From contig BCKK01000003.1 in NCBI GenBank assembly GCA_001600615.1, positions 1,660,181-1,724,180 on the forward strand: a stretch of DNA of 64,000 nt, in the 5' to 3' direction. A program made the position numbers and the translations under genes. Source of the DNA: Dioszegia crocea. Lineage: Eukaryota > Basidiomycota > Tremellomycetes > Tremellales > Bulleribasidiaceae. The notes below the pieces were generated by a model. That model worked only from the letters and a program-made list of their open reading frames with translations, did no database searches and had not been told where the DNA came from. Below are positions 47,507-58,300 of the stretch, piece after piece (the stretch's first letter is position 1; each line of letters begins with the position of its first letter).

Positions 47507-48849
47507 TCACTTCTTCCGTTCATCAACCCTCATCTGCCTAACGCGCAAATTGAACTCCTTCATTGATTGATTCGAGGACAACATATCGAAGTGATAGGTG
47601 CAGTCGTCCGACCCCAGCTGGTGGATGTAGGAAGCGATCAGATCTGGGGTGACGTTGCGCGGCCTCATGATATTGAAGCGAAGCAGGTAGGGCATGCCAG
47701 ATAGGGGCTTGGCGTCGATGAGGGAGCGGGACGGTAAACGGATAGGATAGCTGGCTGAATTGTGTTGGAAGAGGATGGTGAATTCCTCTAGGCGAGGAAG
47801 GGCTTTATCGAGGATTTCGACGGCTGTTTGTATCTCTGGAAAGCTGTCGAATAGCTCCGCAACAACGTGCAAGCTTCTCAAACCCGGACCCAACCCGACT
47901 GAGATTCGCGAGAAGCTATCGAGAGTGATGTCCTTCGCTGCAGACATCTGACACGAGAGGAGGGGATGGCAGCCGTCGTTTTGCCGAGACAGAAGGAACT
48001 CGATGAATTGTTCGAGGGATAGGTCAAACATATCGTATAGGTTATGATTGATGCCGATGACTCGCCCATCGAGGTCAGGATTCCGATACAGGTATTTAGA
48101 CCAGTCCTCACTACTCTGGTGCATCTCGGCATCGGTCATGTTGGACCGAAAAGTTTGATTAGCGAGGTTGAGCATGAAGGTTTGCCGAATAGTAAGGGAG
48201 CCAGCTGGCTGTGCGGGGACAATGAGGGCGGGTGGAGGGGGCAGGATGGGGGAAGATGTCGTCGGGTAAAAATACCTCTCGTATCCGACTGCGGTTTCGA
48301 GGTCGATGGTGATGTCTGATCCATCGATATGGACAGTGTAGGCATCGTCTGAGAACTGACGGGGGTATAGATACAGGATCGTCTGCAGATTGGGGAACTT
48401 TTTGCGGTAGACCGCAATGTTGCCCAGCAGCGCCCCCGGGTCTAGGTGGATTGGGGGTTTGAAAGATCCATAGCGTAGTGGATCATCGGCATTTGCACGA
48501 GGACTGGTATCGAGGACCCTAACGGCCTGGCAATAGACTGCGCGTCTTGGCTGTGATATCAGTTCAGAGTCGACAGTAGGGTAAAAGAGTCTATGGGCAA
48601 CTCACGAGAGACGGAGTCATACCTCTCATCACAGAGCCAGTCACCTTCCTATATAGCACTCCCGCCACACTCGCCGTCACAGCTTTCTCCAGCCTTAGCG
48701 CCCGTGCCAGCGTAGTCCGATCCACTAGCTTTAGGATGTAATGCCAGAGATCCGGCGAATCGTAGACGCGACGCGCCGCTCCGTCGAGCGTGGTATCGCG
48801 AATTGCAGGAGGGAGCCGCAGCTACTCTGGTACTGCGACGCGGGGGCAT
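47507..48849 (-). CDS. F-box-like protein, tandem paralog D, with disrupted 5' reading frame
   Basis: Fourth and most divergent member. The family region AARRVYDSPDLWHYILKLVD, LARALRLEKAVTASVAG and VLYRKVTGSVMRGMTP is clear, and exon 2 continues PRRAVYCQAVRVLDTSP, YRKKFPNLQTILYLYP, DDAYTVHIDGSDI and so on to FNLRVRQMRVDERKK and TGA. However, the ATG at 48849 (MPPRRSTRVAAAP) is in a different frame from the F-box-like region, and the family frame has a TAG upstream with no ATG after it. A 54-nt intron from GTACCAGAG would restore the frame but lacks a branch site; otherwise there is a frameshift and the gene may be decaying. The upstream limit is uncertain. Confidence 0.6.
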
Positions 48850-49136
48850 TTCGGGAGTGTTGAGGGTGAGGGGGTTGAGGAGGTGACTGATACGCCGGGT
48901 AGGGAGTTGGAAGGACAGATTGAGGAGATGATCGTTGAATTGAGGCTGTCGAACACTGGGAATGAATTTGGTGCGTCCTTTCCGCTCCTTCGTCTGAACT
49001 CTCGGATCAGCCACGAGAACCAGCGCAGAGGAACGCAGTCTGGAGTTGGCAGCTGACAGGTGATCGCTATGGTGCGGGTTTGGCGGTCGTTGTGTGATGG
49101 TCAGATGGACGAAAGGAATGTAGCCGGCTGGAGGCG
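48850..49136. other. Intergenic region upstream of paralog D
   Basis: No gene seen; an open frame here is antisense to the broken 5' end of paralog D. Confidence 0.4.
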
Positions 49137-49217
49137 AGTTGGTGGAAATTCCTAAGCGTAACTCCCGCCCCCACCCCGCCGTGGGGGGGGATGGAGTTTA
49201 GCTTAGAAATTCCAACT
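49137..49217. repeat. 81-bp near-perfect inverted repeat (hairpin)
   Basis: The left arm (AGTTGGTGGAAATTCCTAAG, continuing through AACTCCCGCCCCCAC) pairs with the right arm, which ends AGCTTAGAAATTCCAACT. The arms match over some 30 bp with few mismatches or bulges, and a loop of only a few bases (CCCGCC) lies between a C-run and a G-run. A short foldback element (tiny MITE) or a terminator/insulator-like hairpin; it lies between the paralog D start and the NUDCD1 start. Confidence 0.7.
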
Positions 49218-49323
49218 TTGTCACTTTGCCTGAGTTATTATACCTCATATTGACATTTGTGCTTGCAACACACAAACTCCTAGGTAGACTCGTCACAGTA
49301 GGCGCGAAAGCCTGCAATCTACA

Positions 49324-51354
49324 ATGGCTGCATCAAGTTCGACCCTTTTCCCACCCGACCGCACACTGCTCTACCCCCAATTCGAAACCTACCGCCTCCA
49401 CTCGCTATCACCTACCGACGACGTCCTAGGGTTTCCTTTGCCTGGGTCAGGCGCGACTCAGAGTCGGCTAGAGCACGGGCAACACACACTGTCGTTCAAG
49501 GAGACGCGAGATAGGATAGGATGGGATCATTTGGCGGTGGACGAGTCTGGGAAAGGGGTCTACGTTGACAAGGATTGGAATGTGGTTGGATTTGTTGTCG
49601 ATGTACGTCCTCCTTCTTGTAAGGTGACCTCAAGCTGACGTGGGTAGGATGATCTTACTCCTCGATTCTCCCTCCTCGCATCTCTTCCTCAACCTATCAC
49701 AACAGCCTCATCATCATCAGCCCCCGCGCCCGAATACCCCTCAGTCGTCCCCCTCTCCTCTGATTACTGGGCGATATCATCTGGTTCAGGCAGTCTCTAC
49801 ATCCTAGACGTCTCGAAAGATCATACCTCTGGCAATTTCACGGCCATGTATCACCTTCCATCCGAGACCGACAGCCCATTCCTCATTCGCGCAGCGCACC
49901 TCGTTTCAGATACCGACGCCCGCTTGCTGCTCTCTCGAGCGATCCCAGACCCAGATGACGTCGACGCGAAAGGTCGGAGGAGCCTGAAGAGGGTATTCGA
50001 GCTGCTGGAGGTCTCCCTTGACCTGACCCAGCGGAACGATGTGGATCAAGGGAGGGAAATGGAGGTGAAGTGGACATTGCAAGGTGGGGATTTGCCGATT
50101 CACTCCTCCTGGACCGAAGGGGTGGGATGGGTCATACTCTCAGGGGAGACGTATGGACCTGTCAAAGGCGACTATGAGGAGGTGCTGAATGAGGTCGAGA
50201 AGGAGAAGAAAGAGAGGGATGCGAGGATAGGGAAATTGGGTCTAGGGGCAACTCTGCCTTCGGCCGCGACGCCCACACCCGCACCTGCCCCCGAACCGCC
50301 TATCGCTTTCTCCCCACCCACAGACCAGCCTCTCACTTGGACACAAACGGGCGACTCGGCGTCGATTCGGATCTCCTTTGTAGCGGGTACTGCTCGATCC
50401 GACTTCGTCATCTCACTCAACCCCCTCACCCTATCCCTGTCCCTCACTTCCGGTCCAACCCAGCCAGAACCTCTACAGCAGTTCCTTCGGTACCCCGAAC
50501 GCAGCTGGTGGGCCGATATCGACCCCTCCCTCTCATCATTCTCCTTCGACTCCTCATCCTGCACCCTCGATATCGACCTCACCAAGGTGGATACAAATCA
50601 CCGCTGGCCCTCCCTCTTCCTCCCCTCGGACTCCGAGGACGACGACTCTGAGATCCCAGAAACGCTCACTGCGGACACTCTGGCATCAGTCCGTGAGACC
50701 TTTAACAACATCCGCATGAGAGGTCCAGACGAGCCAGAGGGAAACCACCCTGCTATCCCGTCTTTGTTGAGGGAAGAGATGGACTTTGATATGGAGGATG
50801 GTGAAGACTTTGAGGATCGAGCAGCCGGAGCGATGGGAGATGGTAGCGGGAAAGTGGGCAGGGAGGTGTTTGTGGGTGTGCTGAATGACGGACAGGCGAA
50901 ATGGTCAAAGAGCAGCACTACGGTGGTCTCCCTGCCACTGCAGTGTGGAGGCGGGGAGTCAGGGGTCGTCATAAAGTCAGCAGTGGACGGACTCCTCTTT
51001 GCACCTTCGATAGACCCAACAACGACACCTTGGATACATCAGGCGACCACTCCCGCTCTAGCCTTTGTCCTATCTTCCAAACGGGACATTCGACTCGTCC
51101 GTCATCTCATTCCTTCCTCGAATCAACATCCTACAGTGCTCGCATTCGACTCCGGCTCATCATCCGCGGGCCAAGGCAATGTGTATGTCTATTACCCACC
51201 TACCAATGGGACAATGGCAAGGCAAGGCGTTGTCCGCGTGAGTGGTCTAGAACGAGGCGCTGCATTGGGGGTGGGGAGGATCCGACGGAATGGTGTGGAC
51301 GTTGTAGTGGTACTGTGCGAGAAGGAGCTCGTGATACTCAGCGGAGTGATCTAG
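49324..51354 (+). CDS. NudC domain-containing protein 1-like (CS-domain) protein
   Basis: Two exons (49324-49602 and 49648-51354). MAASSSTLFPPDRTLLYPQF opens an N-terminal beta-propeller-like part (GKGVYVDKDWNVVGFVVD, YWAISSGSGSLYILDVSKD, HLVSDTDARLLLSRA). The CS (p23/NudC) domain is PLTWTQTGDSASIRISFVAG, followed by RSDFVISLNPLTLSLSL, RSWWADIDPSL and TLDIDLTKVDTNHRWPSLF. A Pro/Ala-rich linker precedes it. The C-terminal half resumes a propeller-like fold (LLFAPSIDPTTTPWIHQATTP, ending ELVILSGVI). This is the layout of NUDCD1 (CML66), an HSP90-associated cofactor in animals. In-family length is normal. Role in fungi is not established. Confidence 0.85.
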
Positions 51355-52104
51355 GCCTTGGAGCGTTTAAGGTATGCATGACGACGTTGGAGCAATGTGG
51401 CGGAGGTATGAAAGAGCGACGGACGTTGTGGACGTTTGCGTTCTAATCAAGCCTACTTGATCGAAAGCTACCGTACTAATACATGACAAGTCTCTTATCT
51501 TCATTCAACTGACTGCTCTACTGACTCGTTTCAAAGTACACCTTGCCTGATCTGGAAGTTGTCGGCGGCAAAGTCAAAAGTGCCACTCACATGGCCCATT
51601 CACGTTGTCTCAGTCAGAATTACCCCATGAAGCTATTCCCCGCAAGCAATTACCGGTATCGGCAATAACGTAAGTCACCTGCCGTCATCTCGGGTCTCGG
51701 AGCACGATCGAGATCCGGCCACCCTGTCTTCCGTCATTTTCCTTTTCATTTACTGGGACCGTTGGGTCAGTGGAGCGAATGCTGGGTCGAACGATGAATG
51801 GAATCAAGCGCTCAGTATTAAGGATAGCGCTGAGGTCAGTGAGACGACGAGGTGTCATGATGCGACTGGGCAGTGGGTATATTAATCTGTAGCTCTTCCG
51901 AGTGGCCCCGTCTTCTTCCCCCACTTCATCTATCGTCCAACGCACAACGAGAGAGCTCCCCGCCATCACCTAATTTTCCTGATTCACGCTTCCCGCTCGC
52001 TCCCGCTCGCCGAAATTACCACTTCCGACCTGGCCGACGCACATCTTTGCCACCGCGAACCCAACTCGCCCTCACCGCGCCCCCGTGCAAAACTAGTCGG
52101 CAAC
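51355..52104. other. Intergenic region
   Basis: No supportable gene. A 93-codon minus frame at about 51685-51963 (MAGSSLVVRWTIDEV) has no family resemblance. The last 200 bp are C/T-rich leader for the next gene. Confidence 0.4.
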
Positions 52105-54013
52105 ATGCATAGTACGGCCACCGGGTACACTATCGACACGTCGATCTCTCGCTCTTCTGGTACGAGCAAAAGAGATGGTCTAGTCTTTATTCAGACATTC
52201 TCTGCCTCATCCTCTTCTTCCCTTGATACTCCTTCCTCACCTGGCACTTCCCTCAGCGAACTCTCAGACGTCACCTACGAGCCCAGCGTTCTTATCCAAA
52301 GCCACCGCAACTCCCATTCTGGCTCTATCCCTTCTACCAGCTCCATCAACGCGCGGAAACTTTCAAGGAAATTACCACCTAATCTCACTGAAAGTCTCGA
52401 GTGTCTCGCGTCTTATCACTCAACCAAACCAATCATCCCGATCGCACACCAGAAGGACATTTTTTCACCCACCTATACTCTTGCCGTATCAGCACCTTTC
52501 GGATCCCAATCCGAAACTCCCTTCACTCCCCTGCCTGCACCCATCCGATCGGCGAGAAACCCACTGCGAAAGATGTCGTCCGGCGGTAAACTCTCCATCT
52601 CGGCTCCTACTGCTGTCGTACCCCCTACCCCCACCTCTACCGCCCCATCTGCCGCCTCCCCCTCTTCGGCTAGCGAGCCCGACACTCTTACCCCGCTCAC
52701 TCCCCGCACATCCCTGCCATCGCTCCGCGCTGGGCCTCGCCACAGCCTCTTCGGCTCCTCTTCACTGCTTGGCAAGCAGGCCCTACCCTCATCCTCCACA
52801 TCCTCACTCCGTTCGCCCCGGCAAAGCGTCGACCAGTCCTCCCGCTTTGCTCCCTCCGAGGGCGTCCCCGCTCTGTCCTGCTCGTCAACTTCGGCTGGCG
52901 AGTCCTCGTCGTGCGGTACCTGGTCCAGCTTTGACCCTGAGCACCAGCATCAGCACGGACGCTCCGCCAGCGCCAGGGTACGCGAGACCAGGAAGGAGCG
53001 CAAGGCGAGGCATGCCGAGGAGAAGGCTCGGTTTGACGAGTCGACGCCTCCTACCACGAAGGAGCTGTACGAGGCCAGTCTCATGGATGTCATCGACGAG
53101 AATGGGCAGAGAGTGCGCTTTGGAGATCTGGTTCGGGGTAAAAAGACAATCGTGGTCTTCATCCGTCACTGTAAGTTTGGACTTTCCCAGTTGTGTGCTC
53201 AGCGCTGACCACCAGGGTTCTGTCCTCTGTGTGCCCAATACATCAAATCCGTCATCCGCGATGTGTCTCCCGATGCACTCGAGGAAGCCGGTGTCGAACT
53301 CATCATCATCGGTAATGGTTCAGCCAAGATGATCAATGGCTATGCCAGTAAGTCTCTTTTTCCCAGATCTTGAGCGCTGTCTGATATCTGCAGACAAATT
53401 CTTCAACTCCCCCTTCAAAACCTACACCGATCCCACCCTATCCCTCTACCGGCTGCTCGGCCTCACGCGTCAGACCATGGACGCCGGGGCCGACTCGGAT
53501 CGGGGTGACTACCTCACCGAGACTGCCCTCGAAACCACAGTCAGCACCCTGAAGCGAGCAACCAAAATGCCCCTTCGAAACCCCGGACACTTCACCCAGC
53601 TGGGCGGCGAGTTTGTCTTTGACGGCACACTCAATGTCACCTACACTCACCGGATGATCAACACCCGTGCTCATGCTCCTATCCGAGATGTGTGTCGGGA
53701 GGCCGGCGTACGACTCGAGTTCATCCACTATGAACCCGGACCCGCACCGCCTGTTGTGCACATGCGAAGCACGGAGATGCTGGGACATTACCCTACAGAG
53801 GAGGAGGGTGCGGGTGGGGAAGAGGCGGAAATTGATGATTGGTATGCGCAGAAGGAGAAGACATTGGAGAGGATCAGGATGATGCGTGCGGAGAGGCGGA
53901 ATGGTTCGGTCGACATGAGGACACCGTCAGAGAGGGGTGTGAGGGTGGTGATTCCAGAGGAAGATGAGGAGATCGATGAGTTTGGGCAATTGACCAGGGA
54001 GTTGTATGCTTAA
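52105..54013 (+). CDS. AhpC/TSA-like thioredoxin-fold protein with long disordered N-terminus
   Basis: Three exons. The N-terminal 300-odd residues are Ser/Pro/Thr-rich and probably disordered (MHSTATGYTIDTSISRSSG). The ordered part begins near TKELYEASLMDVIDENGQRV and has the redox-type motif HWFCPLC (C-x-x-C, spliced within the Trp codon), followed by AQYIKSVIRDVSPDALEEAG, VELIIIGNGSAKMI, FKTYTDPTLSLYRLLGL, and GGEFVFDGTLNVTYTHRM. This is the AhpC-TSA_2 (PRXL2/AAED1) family of peroxiredoxin-like proteins. The C-terminus is charged and ends LTRELYA. Both cysteines of the motif are present, so redox activity is plausible, but family members are poorly characterised. The start is the first ATG in frame. 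Confidence 0.85.
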
Positions 54014-54679
54014 TAGTTTGGCGCGTATCGGTTGTTGGGCTCGAGAAAGTCGTCTAGTCAATTGTATCTGACTCATATCTATGCAGAATCATCTTGTACT
54101 CATCAAAACTTCCGTATGGCCCAGAATCCGGCGCACTCTAGAGTTCTTAGTAGTCCTACAATAGAGTTCTTAGTACTCCTACAACCAGCGGCAACCACAT
54201 ATACAAGTTTCAGCTCGCCACACCAACCGATCAACGCCCCGCGAGGTAAATTTTGAGGTCCAAGGTTTCGTTGCACGCATGGATCAGATCCGTACATGGT
54301 CAGAGGTCGCTCTGTCGCATACATAGGTGGCTGGACCCATACGTATTAGCTCATTCAATCCACAGCCCATCTTAAACTTGCAAAAGGGCACCAGAGTTGT
54401 TCGAGATGGGGGTTAGGTGCGCTATTCATAAGCTCGCTGATGACTCCATTGATGCCATCATCCACCCACAAGCATGGACAGTCGAGCGAGAGATCAGTAA
54501 TCTCCATGCTGCTTGAGATACCACCGGTAAGGATAAGGGATTGCCGCTTGCTATTCACGCATTGACGCTTCGAGGACAGCCCACTTGCTCAGCATCCCAA
54601 ATATTAGATGTCGACCCGGGATGAGTCGTGTTTATTTTTGGTAGTACATCTGGCACGATCTCATTTCGTTATAACTTGG
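54014..54679. other. Intergenic region between convergent genes
   Basis: Contains a 23-bp tandem repeat at 54139-54184 (listed separately). No gene seen between the AhpC-like stop and the LSM5 stop. Confidence 0.4.
54139..54184. repeat. Tandem repeat, 2 x 23 bp
   Basis: Two adjacent copies of TAGAGTTCTTAGTASTCCTA plus CAA; they differ at one base only (G in the first, C in the second). Lies in the 3' flank of the AhpC-like gene. Probably a slippage product. Confidence 0.8.
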
Positions 54680-55117
54680 TCATGCTTTGGGCCCCTTGCC
54701 TCCCGGTATCAACTATGTCGTCAGCCCAGTCATCGTGCGGGGGGAAAGAGAAGATCGCCGTCTCACCATTGCGATGTTATTCCCATTTAGGAGTGTCTGA
54801 CCTAATGACGTCTCTGTTATGCCCTGTGGCGTGACCTCGCTGATGAATCAGCACTGACAATCTGATCGAGTGAAAGATGTCGCCTTGTGAAGAGCTTACT
54901 ATTCCTTCACGTCCTTTAGCACCATGTCTGTGATCATCAGCATCCGCCCATGACAATAGAGATAGCACGGCTCCAAAATAAGAAGTTGATACTCACTGAC
55001 ATAGTCGTCAAAACCCATCAATGTGCCCACAAACTCCCGCTCATTCTTCATCAACACCCAAATGCTAGAGCCAATACATCTGTCGACTAGTTCGAGGGGG
55101 AGAATAGTGCTCGCCAT
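54680..55117 (-). CDS. LSM5: U6 snRNA-associated Sm-like protein LSm5
   Basis: Part of the LSm2-8 ring on U6 snRNA in the nucleus and of the LSm1-7 ring in cytosolic mRNA decay. Four exons: [20 protein letters not shown], then [20 protein letters not shown] (Sm1 motif), [10 protein letters not shown], and [20 protein letters not shown] followed by NIAM and [10 protein letters not shown] (Sm2 region with the LLNGNNI signature). About 90 aa, as usual. The start gives the normal LSm5 N-terminus; an in-frame ATG further upstream (55327) is not needed. The gene diverges from FAR11 with 252 bp between starts. Confidence 0.92.
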
Positions 55118-55369
55118 TGCTTCTGCCGGCTCGGTCTTTCGGCAGGATTGGGTTCGATGGAAGTAGCTGCACTTCTCTAATATCTGGAGTGAGGGGGTCT
55201 GGTAGTGATATTTATGAAGATATAGGAGAAGTACAGCTGAGGTATGGTCGCATTGATGGACGTTTCGACAGTTGACGGGATCTAATTTTGGCGCGTGTTT
55301 CAGGTTCAGAACAGGCCATGATGCCATCCACTTCTGACATCAATCCATACCTCATCACACACCTATGAC

Positions 55370-58300
55370 ATGACGGAGAGCAAGCCAGTAGAGGGGACAG
55401 CCCCCATTGCGGTGGACGGCGCAAAGAGGCCGCCTACTTCGCTATGGCCGGAGAACGAGATGAACTTCTCGCGACCATTCACCAGGCCGCGAGGTGCGGC
55501 GGTCGGTACTTCGACTGGTTCGACCGGCACAAGCCCCACTGCACCCACTCCGTCCCTCGTCAAGCCTCGAGCTCCACCAATCGGGACTGCTATTGGTGGC
55601 TCGGTTGCTCCTACCGCTGGACGACCAGGCATGACTTATGGTGCTTCGAATCCCGCTCCTCCTATCTTGACCCGTCCTAGGGCCGGAGCGAGCATCATCA
55701 ATGGTCAAGCACCGTCGGCACAGGTACTGGCCGGAGCTCCTGGATCTGGCGTTGGAGCAGATGCTCAAGGCGCGGCGGACAGCATCACTCTGGGGCAAAT
55801 GAGGGCGAATATGCCGCCTCCACCTGCACCTCGACCAAAGGTGAGCACTTGTACCCCATGATGGAGCGCGAGCTGACGCCACTAGACCCAATCCTTTGAC
55901 TACAAATACGATGATACAGATACCATAATAAACGAGCTAGACGAGTTCTATCCTTATGTCGAGATGACTCAAGTTGCTATGAATGCCGATCGCTTCAAAG
56001 GGAGCTTTGATGGTGGTGAGTTCAGTATAGGGATTGATGGGCCCCGGCTCCAAAACGTAAAGCTGACCGTATCAGACTGGACAGAAGCATCTGCAAGTAA
56101 ACGAAAGGCGTACATGGAGGTCCAGCTTGAACATCTTGAATCTTCCGTCGGGGAGAAGCGATGGGCTGCACAGGGCAGACTGCTTTACCTACTACAAGGT
56201 ATGCCATCTACTCCTAACCTGTGGTATCTCCTGATCCTGATACTATACAGGCTGCTTTGCCGAGACCACTTCTCCCGCGATGCAGCTTTTCTGGATCAAG
56301 GAAAATGCATGGACACTAAGGTCGGTTGACGGAGTGGCAAGTCTGGTTTTAGGTCTGCGGGATGCAGCGAAGCGGTATAATGCTGCCAGGTAAGTTGATC
56401 CTCCATTGCCTTGTTATTAGAAATGACTCTGAGGCACCAGCTGATTGCGACAGTGACGCGCCGGAGCGAATGGCGAGCCAACAAGGTTCCCACTTGAATT
56501 CTGTGGACCCGTACGACGATCGCTCGGCAGAATTCATGGATCTACTGGCGATGCTGTATTTCGTTATCGAGGTGTGCAGGACCGATGATACTTTCGGAGA
56601 CGAGCTTAGTACGTGTACCTCCCACCTAAGTAGTGGATGATGTCGTCCGATTCATAAGCTGACACCTTATAGTGGCCATGTCACCCCCATTACCTCTCGT
56701 GCTTTTTCAGATGGTTGCAGCTCTGAAAGATCGCTTGCCAAAAGGCTATCCTGTCAAAAAGGTCTTGCTTTTACTGTGGAAGACGCTCCTTGCCTGTCTG
56801 GGAGGAATGAAGGAGGCTTCCAAAGCACGGACGCTGTCGAGGGAATTGGCAGGATTACCACCGAGTGATAAGAGTCAGTTTCCGACCCTCGTTCGGTCAG
56901 GGATGGCACGTCAGGGATGGCACGTCAGCTGACAATATACCAGACTTCACAAAAGCCTCCCCGATGGACATCGCCTCTTTCCGACGAGACACATCCGTCA
57001 AATACCCCACCTTTGCCCCACCCTCATCAACCACTATACCCGTATCCAACGAAAAGCTCGCCGAGGGTATCCGCCCCTTACCTCCACGGGCGAATTATCA
57101 CTCTACCGATCTTCCCAACTCCCGACCTACCCAGACACCCATGTCTATCCAAGCTGGGGCTGGGGCACCCCCAACTTCCAATCCCCTTCCGGGCACACCG
57201 GCACCTACACCACCTGCATCTCCTGCCCCACCCGTCAAACCAAAACGACAGCAATATCAAACCGACCAGACTAAACCGTATATCTTCCCTTACTCGCGCT
57301 CGGCAGGCCCAGGCCACCCATCCTATCTCGTTCCCTTTGCCATTGCGGAAGCTGACAATCTGTACCATCGACATTCGTACGTTTCTCTAGGCCTTTATCA
57401 GCTTTGGGAAGCAAGGGAAGATTGTCTTCGAGAAGAACGGGGATTGGGCGTTTCAGGACTGATTGGGTTCAGTCGTTTGGCGATTGGTGAAGAAGAGCTT
57501 GATGAAGCCGAGGAGGAGCAAATGAGGCGGGAGTGGATGTTTGAAGAGGAAGAGATGGAAGCTGAGCGAAGAGGCGATAAGGATGGTGTGAGGAAGGCTA
57601 GAGATAGACGGCAGGCTAGTCGAAGACTACACAGGGTGGATGTCATCTATGTGAGTATGGGATCTGATCGCTAGTTTTCCGAGCTGATGTGGCAGAAAAG
57701 TACACTGCCGATAATGCAGTCATGCGTTATCGTCTTGCTGAAATTGCTACTCGCCACAGTGACTGGACCGGGAGCGATCCAGAACGCTCCAAACGCTCCT
57801 ATGCCCCCAGCAATGGCTTCTCCAACTTCAGAATTCCCTCGTACGTCGTTTACTTCCATCCTGACTGTGAGGCTGACTTATCAGCACCACACGACCCAAC
57901 TCCACCAACGAGGGAAGAAGTCGATATTGCCCGTCATCGCGAAATCACCAGTAAAGCCGTTTCGGGCATCATTGTTCTTATGCTCAAGTGGTTCAGAGCT
58001 TCACGTCAGTTGCACGCCCTGCTGCGTCCGAAATGAAATAAGAGCTGACCAATTCAGACGTTCTCAAATTCCACTACTTTGCTCAACTGCTATTCGATTC
58101 AAATTGCCTCTTGCTTGTTCTGAAGATGTTTGGGCTAGCTGACGTCGCTACGGCCGTTCAGTCAAAGAATGAATGGGACGATTGGAAGTGAGCTCGATTC
58201 CCCCTTCGGCGGTGGTGGTGCGCAACTGACCATCCAGTTTCTTTCAATACTGTCATCTAAACTGCTCCAAAGACCATCCGGCTCCACGAGCAATTTCGAC

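Noticed and set aside
51685..51969. About 93-codon minus frame upstream of the AhpC-like gene
   Set aside because: No recognisable motif and overlaps promoter sequence; chance ORF likely.
52223..53332. 369-codon open frame overlapping the AhpC/TSA-like gene on the same strand
   Set aside because: It is a compositional shadow of the Ser/Pro-rich coding exon in another frame, without a domain; the other frame carries the family motif HWFCPLC.
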